A stretch of DNA of 64,000 bases from Synechococcales cyanobacterium C42_A2020_086 (GTDB lineage: Bacteria > Cyanobacteriota > Cyanobacteriia > Elainellales > Elainellaceae). The notes below the pieces were generated by a model. It did not search any database. It saw only the letters and a program-made list of their open reading frames with translations, and had not been told where the DNA came from. The DNA lies in contig JACYLU010000031.1 in the NCBI GenBank assembly GCA_015272325.1, forward strand, positions 1-64,000, in the 5' to 3' direction. The translations under genes and the position numbers were made by a program. Below are positions 55,157 through 63,500 of the stretch, in pieces (the stretch's first letter is position 1; every line of letters begins with the position of its first letter).

Positions 55157-56509
55157 TTAGCGATCGAGATCCAGCAGTTGCTGCACGATGGGCAAATCGG
55201 GCGAAGCCGGCGGGGTTACAGGCGCATCGGACGCAAACAGCCCGACCACCTTTTGTGCGAACAGCCGCGCCACGGCCAGTTCTTCAGTAAACCAGCCAAT
55301 GGGCTGACTGCGCGAGGCAGCGGCAGCTATTTGCGGATCGTAGGCCCGAATGGCGCTAGCAATCGCCTCTATGCGGCGATTCTGGTCGTGGGTAATTCGG
55401 GGTTCGGTGTTGCCAAGGCCAGGCGCATTCCACCGTTGTGTTGCTGGATCAAAGAAGGAGCGCACTCGTGCCCAGAGAATCGCATCGCGGCCGGTCATGC
55501 CCTGCGCTCGCGCTTTGGCTAGCCAGTCAATGTAGCCATCGGTGTCAAGGGCTGCTTTGGGAGCCTGATTCGCTAAATCAATGCCGTTGAGCACCTCTTC
55601 TAGGCTGAGCTGTAGCCCTTTGGCGGCGGCTTTCTCTTGCAGGGTTTGCGCCTGCTTTTTCAATCGATTGAGCTGCTTGGCATCGGCTTCTTCGGGTGAG
55701 GCTGCCCCATGCTGATAAGAAAAGGTGCCCAAGTTCCAAACGCCGTTGCCGGGGTCTGTATGCCCGTAATAGCTACGATTGCGCCCACCCTCGGGAGTAC
55801 GGGTACCCTCGGCGCTGCCCACCGCCACTGCCACCAGCGATCCGGTCTCGCCAGCAAATAGCTGATCAAGCGTATAGTCTTGAGCCGGAACGGGTGGAGA
55901 TACTGGGGGCGGAGCATCGGGCGATGCAGACTGGAAAGGCGGTGGCTGCGACGCTGGAGCAGATTTGAAGGAGGGTAGATCGAAAGTTAACTCTACCGAC
56001 GGAGAAGATTTGGAGGGCAGCGGCGTGGCAGCAGGGAGTTTGGAGTCAGAGCGACTCGGACCATCGGCAGCTGAGTTGGGAGAAACGGGCACCTCTATGG
56101 GGGGCGGCGGGGGCGGCACCTCCTGCAGATCATCATCCACTCCCAATGGGGCTTCTGCTGCTTCCCAGGGAATAATCAGGCGCTGATCGGTTGGGGTGGG
56201 GGCAGGAGCCGCCGGCACGGCCGGCATCATAGGTACAGCCGCTCTATCAGTAGCTCCATCAGTAGCTCCATCAGTAGGGATAGTAGGAGGACTAGAAGGG
56301 ATTGCAGGGGGAAGGGGGTCAAACTCAAGGAAGGGCTGACTGGCGGCAGGGGTGGAGTGGGGTGCTGGCTGAACCGATCGAGACAAGCGAGGGGGTGGGC
56401 GGAGTGCTGAACTAGAAGCGCTAGAAACGGGATAGGAGGTCGCTGTGGCAGGCGATGCACTCAAAGCCAATGTTGCCATGCCCGTCAAATAGAGAAATGC
56501 TTTCTTCAT
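55157..56509 (-). CDS. Secreted Pro-rich protein, unknown (envelope cluster)
   Basis: 450 residues, unrecognised. Signal peptide MKKAFLYLTGMATLALSAS is followed by ~200 residues of Pro/Ser/Ala-rich linker with little order. After it comes a compact C-terminal domain of ~200 residues (LVAVAVGSAEGTRTPEGG, YGHTDPGNGVWNLGTFSYQH, LNGIDLANQAPKAALD, WARVRSFFDPATQRWNAPGL). The Gly/Asn/Trp-rich block vaguely recalls glycan-binding or lysozyme-like folds, but no catalytic motif can be named. Its ATG overlaps the stop of the upstream lipoprotein-like gene (ATGA, 56506-56509), implying translational coupling. A 12-bp tandem repeat at 56251-56274 encodes its Thr-Asp-Gly-Ala repeat. Confidence 0.75.
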   Translation of the reverse strand: MKKAFLYLTGMATLALSASPATATSYPVSSASSSALRPPPRLSRSVQPAPHSTPAASQPFLEFDPLPPAIPSSPPTIPTDGATDGATDRAAVPMMPAVPAAPAPTPTDQRLIIPWEAAEAPLGVDDDLQEVPPPPPPIEVPVSPNSAADGPSRSDSKLPAATPLPSKSSPSVELTFDLPSFKSAPASQPPPFQSASPDAPPPVSPPVPAQDYTLDQLFAGETGSLVAVAVGSAEGTRTPEGGRNRSYYGHTDPGNGVWNLGTFSYQHGAASPEEADAKQLNRLKKQAQTLQEKAAAKGLQLSLEEVLNGIDLANQAPKAALDTDGYIDWLAKARAQGMTGRDAILWARVRSFFDPATQRWNAPGLGNTEPRITHDQNRRIEAIASAIRAYDPQIAAAASRSQPIGWFTEELAVARLFAQKVVGLFASDAPVTPPASPDLPIVQQLLDLDR

Positions 56510-56964
56510 GGTGGTTGTAACAGTCGTTCCAGAATCGATCGAGAAGGTTCAACAAAGGTCCATGTGCCTTCGGGCTGTCTCCGCAGCGTCGCAAAATGCA
56601 AATAGGCACCTGCTCCAATGGCATCTCCCTGCCGCACTTCCCCCAGCCGCGGTTGCTTCAGCCCGCACAGGCGAAACAAGTAAGCCGGCACTTCAGGGCT
56701 AGAAAAGAGGACACACTGATGATCGGTAGGCTGAACTTGACCTGAAAAGGGGGCATACACCGTGCCTCCGTTTAGCTCTAGGGACACATCGCCGAGACCG
56801 GCCGCAATCCGGTATTCCCCCACTGAATCGCCCGACTGCAACTGCCAGGCTTGCTGAATTTGAATGGTTCTTAGCGGTACAGGAGCACGGGAGGTTGAAC
56901 AGCCAGCGCTTGCCAGTACAGCCCCAATGACTACACCATACTTTCCCCAGTTGACGCTACCCAT
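56506..56964 (-). CDS. Lipoprotein-like protein with degenerate M23/LytM-type domain
   Basis: 152 residues. N-terminus VIGAVLASAGCSTS with Cys22 gives a lipobox-like signal, so probably a membrane-anchored lipoprotein. Residues ~65-145 (TVYAPFSGQVQP, LFRLCGLKQPRLGEVRQGD, AYLHFATLRRQPEGTWTFVEPS) follow the M23 peptidase strand order. The HxxxD and HxH zinc ligands are absent (LHFATLRR instead), so a non-catalytic, EnvC/NlpD-like regulator or binder is more likely. Stop codon overlaps the start of the next gene. Confidence 0.7.
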   Translation of the reverse strand: MGSVNWGKYGVVIGAVLASAGCSTSRAPVPLRTIQIQQAWQLQSGDSVGEYRIAAGLGDVSLELNGGTVYAPFSGQVQPTDHQCVLFSSPEVPAYLFRLCGLKQPRLGEVRQGDAIGAGAYLHFATLRRQPEGTWTFVEPSRSILERLLQPP

Positions 56965-57192
56965 TGACTTACCAACGCCTCACCACAGAACTAAACCCCA
57001 TATATAGCATCAGAGACCTGGGGATGGTGGCAGCTCAAGCCAGACGGGATGGGTGACGTCAGCATTCAAAAATGGGAGTGCGAACTGGGGTTAGCAGAAC
57101 TAGGGTCAGCATCGGTTGGGGCAGCGCGGGCAGCGGCGAATAGCCACAAACCTGGCTGACCCCTGCTCGCTCATACCGTAGAGGACCAACGC

Positions 57193-57591
57193 TTAGCGCA
57201 AGACGTAGAATTGGTAGCCTGCATATTCTTCGCCCTCATACAGCACCACGAGCCAAGTCTGCGGATCGAAAGCCAGACGGTATACTGCTCGCTCAGCGGG
57301 TACACCAGCACGCACTTCCAGACTCGACAATTGGCAGTAGGGCGCTTGCAGAATGTTCTGCACGGTCGCCTTCGAGTCCCGTTCGGAAATCGTGAGGAAG
57401 GCGGCCAGTTGGTCGCGCGAAATAGTCGCGTCGGGTTGAATTTCTCCGGTGCAGTTGTCGGGTTGGCGCTCGGGACGCTGCCAGGATACCCCTTGCCGCA
57501 CATCCATCGTTAGAGCAGCCAGTACGGCGAGCGCCCCACCTAACAAAAACAGCCGCAATCCGATTTGCCCGGTATCAAGTGCCTTCGTCAT
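57193..57591 (-). CDS. Small membrane-anchored hypothetical (envelope cluster)
   Basis: 132 residues with one N-terminal membrane helix (GLRLFLLGGALAVLAALTM) and a soluble domain (DATISRDQLAAFLTISERDS, VLYEGEEYAGYQFYVLR). Preceded by GGGAGG six bases upstream of ATG 57591. Its first 17 bases overlap the end of the 33-residue ORF. Family unknown, though the tail is typical of a globular cyanobacterial hypothetical. Confidence 0.72.
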   Translation of the reverse strand: MTKALDTGQIGLRLFLLGGALAVLAALTMDVRQGVSWQRPERQPDNCTGEIQPDATISRDQLAAFLTISERDSKATVQNILQAPYCQLSSLEVRAGVPAERAVYRLAFDPQTWLVVLYEGEEYAGYQFYVLR

Positions 57592-57676
57592 GCTTGCCTC
57601 CCTTGCCGGTCAAGCCGATGGATGCACAGCAGGAAATAACGAACAAAATCCAGGCGGTTCCCAGTAACAGCATCAT
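57575..57676 (-). CDS. 33-residue single-pass membrane peptide (envelope cluster)
   Basis: ATG at 57676 with a perfect AGGAGG a few bases upstream; the Shine-Dalgarno lies within the last codons of the preceding gene and the ATG overlaps its TGA. The product begins MMLLLGTAWILFVISCCASI and ends GLTGKGGKHDEGT: one hydrophobic helix with two Cys and a charged tail. It ends inside the next gene (stop 57575-57577). Position, spacing and overlap strongly argue it is translated, though it is far shorter than gene finders accept. Confidence 0.6.
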   Translation of the reverse strand: MMLLLGTAWILFVISCCASIGLTGKGGKHDEGT

Positions 57677-58764
57677 AGTCTTCCTCCTAGCAGTAAGCCA
57701 ATCATGATGGCGAACAGGCGATAGCCCCAGGCAAAGCCAGCAGCAGGGGCAACGGTCGAGCGGTAGATAGCGATGGCGGCCGGAGTCACCATTAATCCCA
57801 GACTGGGCAACCACAGCGCCGGATAAGCCGCCACGACGACATCAAGCGCAACCCGCACCAGAGCCGCCCCAGCTAGCAGTTTTAACCCCTGCATCAGCGT
57901 GAAGGGGTGTTCTAGGGAGCGCTCTCCTGCGATCGGACGATGGCGACGGGATGCCAAGCGACCCGGTGACCGAACCGGCGACATGACTCGCAGCAGAGAC
58001 CACACCGGCTGCCATAGCCATCTGCCGAGGGTTGCCACTCCGAAGCGACGAGGAGACACCGTTCGCTGCCGCAGCACTTGCGCGGTCTCCGCGGCTTCCC
58101 GTTCTGCTCGATACAGATCCACGGGTCGGGTCGTCAGTACAAGTACGCCGTTGTCATTGCGCTCAACATGAGGCACCGCGGCATCCAGATATTCACAGAC
58201 CGCAGCGGAGCGACGCCGGCGGCGGGTTATGGACGACTGCGTTGTGGTTGACTGCTGCGCTGCGACTTCGGCAGCCAACGCTTTAAACTGCAAAATCGCG
58301 GTTTCTTGCAGAGCGGCTAATTGGTTGATGCGCTGCACCTGCACCTCTAGGGACTGCCATTGCCCAGGAAGCGAAGATTGACGCCACGCCTGGGTGGAGT
58401 GAAGCTGACGAGGCGGTTGTCCTTGCTGTTGCCTCCCCTGAGACGGCGAGACCCGGGTGGAGTGAGTTGCTCGATCAGCATGGGTAGAAGCGTTGGGTAG
58501 CGGAAAGCATGCTACTCTGCGCGGGGCATCTGTCTGAGAAGAAGATGGAGATTGGATGGGCTGCGGCGAACGAGCTACTTTCAGAGCTTCCGCTAACCCA
58601 ACCGGAGCAGACCGAGGTGAACTCTGAGTTGGGTGGGCTGGGACTGAACCAGCAGAATCAGTGGAATTAGGGGGATGCAGCAGGGTTACTGAGGCAGGGC
58701 GATCGGCCCGAATTGATCGCAGCTCAGCCTCAATGGCTTTCATTTCTGTCCGCGACTGTCTCAT
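57673..58764 (-). CDS. Membrane protein with long Pro/Ser-rich N-terminus (envelope cluster)
   Basis: About 363 residues from ATG 58764, which has AAGGAG seven bases upstream; the upstream ATG at 58824 lacks one. The first ~150 residues are low-complexity (Ser/Pro/Gln-rich), then a helical stretch (VQVQRINQLAALQETAILQF), an Arg-rich region (SSITRRRRRSAAV) and three C-terminal hydrophobic segments (LKLLAGAALVRVALDVVVAA, LPSLGLMVTPAAIAIY, FAWGYRLFAIMIGLLLGG). Family unknown. First gene of the coupled trio ending at 57193. Confidence 0.7.
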   Translation of the reverse strand: MRQSRTEMKAIEAELRSIRADRPASVTLLHPPNSTDSAGSVPAHPTQSSPRSAPVGLAEALKVARSPQPIQSPSSSQTDAPRRVACFPLPNASTHADRATHSTRVSPSQGRQQQGQPPRQLHSTQAWRQSSLPGQWQSLEVQVQRINQLAALQETAILQFKALAAEVAAQQSTTTQSSITRRRRRSAAVCEYLDAAVPHVERNDNGVLVLTTRPVDLYRAEREAAETAQVLRQRTVSPRRFGVATLGRWLWQPVWSLLRVMSPVRSPGRLASRRHRPIAGERSLEHPFTLMQGLKLLAGAALVRVALDVVVAAYPALWLPSLGLMVTPAAIAIYRSTVAPAAGFAWGYRLFAIMIGLLLGGRL

Positions 58765-58829
58765 GTCGTCTCCTTGGGGGCATGCCCAACTCGATGTGAC
58801 CAAGAGCGCTGATGAGAGATTCAATGATA

Positions 58830-58889
58830 ATGGTACTGATGTACTATCAACGCACTAGTATCCTAACATGAATAGTTCATATGTACTAT
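58830..58889. promoter_or_regulatory. Pair of 18-bp palindromic operator-like sites
   Basis: ATAGTTCATATGTACTAT (58872-58889) is a near-perfect dyad, and ATGGTACTGATGTACTAT (58830-58847) a related copy, with starts 42 bp apart, i.e. four helical turns. They lie 66-125 bp upstream of the start of the minus-strand gene at 57673-58764 and are placed to control the envelope cluster. Confidence 0.55.
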
Positions 58890-59261
58890 ATCTAGCGCAA
58901 ATTTTTTTGGGAAATGCCAAAATCCCCCGGCAGTCAATTCTCCGGCAGTACATGTGGGAAACGCCTTGGGCGACACTGCATGTTGACAGATCCAGCCTAG
59001 GGCCGGGCATCACGACGGCGGTTCGCGCTTCTCTGGTGAGACTGTACTAGGGCTATACCACTAGGGCTATCCCTGGTCAGGTGAGTGAAACGGCAGAGGC
59101 TGAGGTGTACTGGCCGCTGTACTAACTAGCGGCTGTACTAAGACGCTATCCGGCGACCCAACCTGCAGGCTGTGAATCTAGACGGACCCTATAGGCAGCA
59201 ATGGTGATGGATTCACTCGGTCAAGCGTTTGCCGCAACAGTCATTGCCTCCTCGGGACGGC
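58890..59261. other. Gap between envelope-cluster genes
   Basis: No gene found. Contains a 14-bp tandem duplication ACTAGGGCTATACC / ACTAGGGCTATCCC at 59046-59073, one mismatch. No clear terminator for the 308-residue gene upstream. Confidence 0.5.
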
Positions 59262-60188
59262 TCATAGGTCCTCCGGCGGTTCGGCAGAGGGTGCCGCTGG
59301 CGGTTCTACTGGCAACTCAGAGTGAGTGGCGTCTGGCTGAGGGGAAGCAGCAATGGTCTCAGGCAGTGGCTTTGTGTCGTCTTTGAATGGCACCGTATCT
59401 ACAATCTCGACGACGGGGGGATCTGCTTCTGGAGCGATGGGATCGGGTCGCTCGGCAGAGTTGGGATAGTCGGGATAGTTGGGGTACTCAGGATGATCGG
59501 GATAATCAGGATAATGGGGATGGTCGGGGTAGCCTGGATGACCCGGATGGTCTGGATGGGGATAGTGAGGTGGCACTGGATGGGGTACGGGCACCGGCAC
59601 GATTTCCGTCCTGCCGGGCACATGGATAATTTCAGTCTTTCCTGGCGTTTCAACGTAGCGGGTTTGCACAATCACCTGCGGTTTAGCAGCAGGCGGTTGC
59701 AGTGTTGCCAAGAATTCCGGGGCGAGGCGTTCTGTCGCAAATTTAATGTACGCTTCGCGGTTGTGCGCGTAGTCTCCGGCTACTTGGGTTCGATACATCT
59801 GATCAAACTGGGTGCGAACCTGCCAATAGTCGCAGCCTGCATGCAGCCAACTCGCAATTTGATGCCCGATGACAATCCGCTCGCGATCGCTGAGACGCTG
59901 GCGTTCACGCGGTTGCAGCGTTTGTGATAAATCGTAAAGATAATCGTTTTCGGCTGGCGTCCAGGCAGCGACGGGGTGGCTTGGCAGAGAACTGACGGGG
60001 CGGAAGGAGGAGTTGCCGGTATTCTCTTCGGCGGACTCAGAGAGATATTCATCGGCTTTCTCGCTAGTGCGGTTCACCTGAGCGGGTACAATTTGCTGCG
60101 ATTGCCGAAACACCGTAATCGCGCCGAATGATCCAGCCGCCATACCCAAACCAATCGCTATGCCCGCCACCAACTGTCCACACTGCAT
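59262..60188 (-). CDS. Membrane-anchored protein with Tyr-Pro-Asp-His repeat region (envelope cluster)
   Basis: 308 residues, unrecognised. N-terminal membrane helix (GIAIGLGMAAGSFGAITVF), then a helical region (VIGHQIASWLHAGCDYWQVR, FDQMYRTQVAGDYAHNREAY, somewhat like DUF732 domains). A conspicuous central region of His/Tyr-Pro-Asp repeats follows (PHPDHPGHPGYPDHPHYPDY), then an acidic Pro/Glu-rich tail. The repeat DNA at about 59465-59580 is a 9-12 bp periodic purine-rich array. The repeat could be a flexible spacer through peptidoglycan or a metal-binding segment (His-rich); neither is shown. Confidence 0.75.
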   Translation of the reverse strand: MQCGQLVAGIAIGLGMAAGSFGAITVFRQSQQIVPAQVNRTSEKADEYLSESAEENTGNSSFRPVSSLPSHPVAAWTPAENDYLYDLSQTLQPRERQRLSDRERIVIGHQIASWLHAGCDYWQVRTQFDQMYRTQVAGDYAHNREAYIKFATERLAPEFLATLQPPAAKPQVIVQTRYVETPGKTEIIHVPGRTEIVPVPVPHPVPPHYPHPDHPGHPGYPDHPHYPDYPDHPEYPNYPDYPNSAERPDPIAPEADPPVVEIVDTVPFKDDTKPLPETIAASPQPDATHSELPVEPPAAPSAEPPEDL

Positions 60189-60578
60189 AACCCTCTAGCC
60201 TCGATCGCTCAAGTGATAGTAGTACTTACCGGCGGGCTAAGGAGCCTTCAGGATAAAGTTTCGTTCCTGTTTAATCGCTGTTTTAGTTACTATATCAACG
60301 GCAATATTAATGGCAATATCAGTGGCAATATCAGTGGCACATGGGTCCTTGGCTTCCCTCCCCAGATAGATCGGCGTTTCTGTCGTATGGTGGAAAATGC
60401 CTTATAGCCGCTGCAATGGCATCTAGGTACAGTACAGACTACAGTGCAGAATACAGCGCCGAACCAGCCACCATGCATCAACCTATAGTCGTGTAGGGTA
60501 CCGTGTAGGTCCACACAATAGGTCAAGCATCTTGAGAAACCGTGAACGTGAAACCCGAGATGGAAGTAAAGAAACGAG
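60189..60578. other. Divergent promoter region with 12-bp repeats
   Basis: 390 bp between divergent genes. Three tandem 12-mers occupy 60300-60335 (GGCAATATTAAT, GGCAATATCAGT, GGCAATATCAGT). No RNA gene or ORF supported. Confidence 0.6.
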
Positions 60579-63500
60579 ATGGGAATAATGATGGGGCTTT
60601 GGGGCGGGCACAGCCAGATGCATCAGCGGCTGCAGCACTGGGATGGCTCTCATACCCCGCTGGGATCGGTAGACTCCTGGTCGCCTGAGTTGCGCTCGCT
60701 GGTGCGCTTCTGCTTAGATGCCGCTCAGCCCATGGAGCTGTGGTGGGGGGCAGAGCTAGCCTGGATCGGCAACGATGCCTACTGCTGCTTGGGCATTGCC
60801 CCGAGTCAGGAGCTTGGGCAGTCTGCGTATATGGGCGACTCGCAGCGCTGGGCTGAGTTGGGTCCACTGCTGGAGCACGTGAAAACAACCGGGCAAGCGT
60901 TGCAAGTTACCCATGAACGGCTGCTCCATCGCAACGGGCAGACCCTAACCACTTACTGGCACTGCATCTATACCCCCATTCGCGCTGAAGATGGCACCCT
61001 TGCCGGAATCGCTTGCACCTACCAGGACATCACCGATGCGGTGAGCAGTCAGCGGCGCTGGCAAATGCTGCAGCAGGTGTCGGCTCGTCTTGCTGCGGCT
61101 ACTGCCCCTAGCGACGTGGTTGCCGCGGCAGAAACGGCCCTAGCTGCCTTGAGGCAGCCGGATCTCTCGGGTCAGACCAAAGGGCGAATCCTGCTGTACG
61201 GAATAGACTGGCAGCGTCAGCAGGCTTACCTGCTCGCGGGACAGAATCCTGCGGCCCAGACATCGCCCTGGATCGATTTGAATGCTGCAAATGGGCTGGC
61301 CGCCGCTGTTCATACCCGCCAACCTCAGCAGCACCTTTGGTTTGAGAGAGGTAGCTGTTCCGAATCGTCTTCCGAATCGTCCCCAAGTTCAGAGCTGACG
61401 ATACTGCTGCCGCTCGCTAGTCCCAATCAACCCGTTTGCGGTGTGCTTGTGGTGGGTTGCTCGTCATGGGAAGAAGCACCAAACTGGGTGGATGAGTTTG
61501 GGGAATGGTTAGCTCCGCAGTTGGCACTGGCGCTAGACCGAGTCGTGCCGGCTGTCTCTGAATCCCTGCTGCCCCTTTACACCCAGATGGTGAATCAGTT
61601 GCCGTTGGGCATCGTGGTCTGGCGATTGGATGACCCCAGGGATCCCGGCTCCTTTCGGCTGCTGCTGGCCAATCCGGCGGCATCACAGGCAACAGGAGTC
61701 GATTTTGCGGCGCTAATCCACACCACCATGGCAGAAGACTTTCCGGCGCTGCTGCAATCCCCTCTGATTGAGCATTACCTAGCGGTGGTGCAGTCGGGTC
61801 AGCCCCGAGACTTGGGCAATGTTCTCTACGGTGAAGATGGCGTAACCCAGGGTGTTTATACGCTGAACGCCTTTGCTTTGCCAGATCGCTGTTTGGGGCT
61901 AGTGTTTGAGAACATCACCGCCCGCAAGCAGATGGAAGCTGCCCTGCACGAAAGTGAAGCTCGCTATCGGTTGCTGACCGAGACAGTGCCGAGCTTGATC
62001 TGGACCTGCGATATCGATGGCACTTGCGACTACGTTAACCCTAGCTACCAAGAGTTCACCGGGCGACCGCTAGAGCAGGCCCTGGGCAACGGGTGGTTGG
62101 CGATTCTGCACCCCGATGACCAAACTCGCTGCTGGGAGAGTTGGCAGCACGCCGTGGCAACGGGTGAACCCTATGAAGTCGAAGTCCGCTATGAACATCG
62201 CAGTGGCTCCTACCGCTGGATACTGGCTCGGGGTCTGCCGCTCTACGATGAAGCCGGCAACCGCATCAAATGGGTGGGAGCCTCCACCGACATCCACGAG
62301 CGCAAGCAGCGGGAACTCGATGCCTGCTTCCTGGCAGACCTCAGCGAGTGCATTCGCCGCAGTGAGGATGTGGAAGCGGTTTTAGCAACGGTTGCACCTC
62401 TAGTTGGACAGCATTTGCAGGTGTCTCGCTGCTTCTTCAGCGAAGTGGATCAAGCGCACAACCGAGCCGTCATTACCCACGATTACCACCAAGGAGTACC
62501 CTCTTTGGTGAGCGAACTGCGCCTAACGGACTTTGACCCTGACGATATTGCTACTCTATCGGCGGGGCAGACGATCGTTAACCGCGACACACAGCATGAG
62601 CCTCGGACCCGCGCCTTCTACACAACGGTCTACCGATCGCTAAGGGTAGGAGCCTTCATCGCCGTGCCGCTGCTGCGCCAAGGGGTCTGGATCTTTGCCC
62701 TCTGCGTCAGTGTAGAAACAGCTCGTGACTGGAGTTCAGAAGAAATTGCTCTGCTGGAGGTGGTTGCCGAGCGGGTCTGGTTAGCAATAGAGAAGCTGCG
62801 GCTTGATGCTGCCCTTCAGTCCAGCGAAACCCGCTACCGAATGCTGGTAGAAGCGGTGCCGCAGATGATGTGGATCAACGATGCGGCAGGCAATGCCGAG
62901 TATTTTAACGCCCGCTGCCAGGACTATACAGGCCGCACCGCCGCCCAACGGCAAGGCATCGACTGGCAACACGATCTGCACCCCGATGATCTGGCAGGTG
63001 TGATTGCATTGCGAAGTCAAGCCATTGCCCAAGGCGAAGCCTACGAAATCGAGTGTCGTCTGCGCCGAGTTGATCAGGTGTATCGCTGGCACTTGGCGCG
63101 GGTAGTGCCCCTAAAGAACGAGACCGGCGCGATCCTTTGCTGGTTTGGCACTGCTACCGATATTCACGATCTCAAACAGGCTGAAGTGGGGCAACGGCTA
63201 CTGGCCCAGGCGAGTTCGGTGCTGGTGAGTTCCTTGGAAGTGCAAGCGACCCTCAGCAGCATTGTGCAGCTGGTGGTGCCTACCTTGGCTGACTGCTGTG
63301 TCCTGGATTTATTGACAGCCGACGGCAAGATTAATCGGGTGGGGTGGCAGCACCGCGACCCAGCCCAGCGAGAGTGGTTCGGCCAAGTGCAGCAGTTTGC
63401 CAGCGCCCCGAACCGTCCACAACACCCCATGCAGCAGGCGATCCGGAGCAGCCGACCAGTTCTGATTCCCGATGTGACTGACGCTTTGCTGCAACAGATT

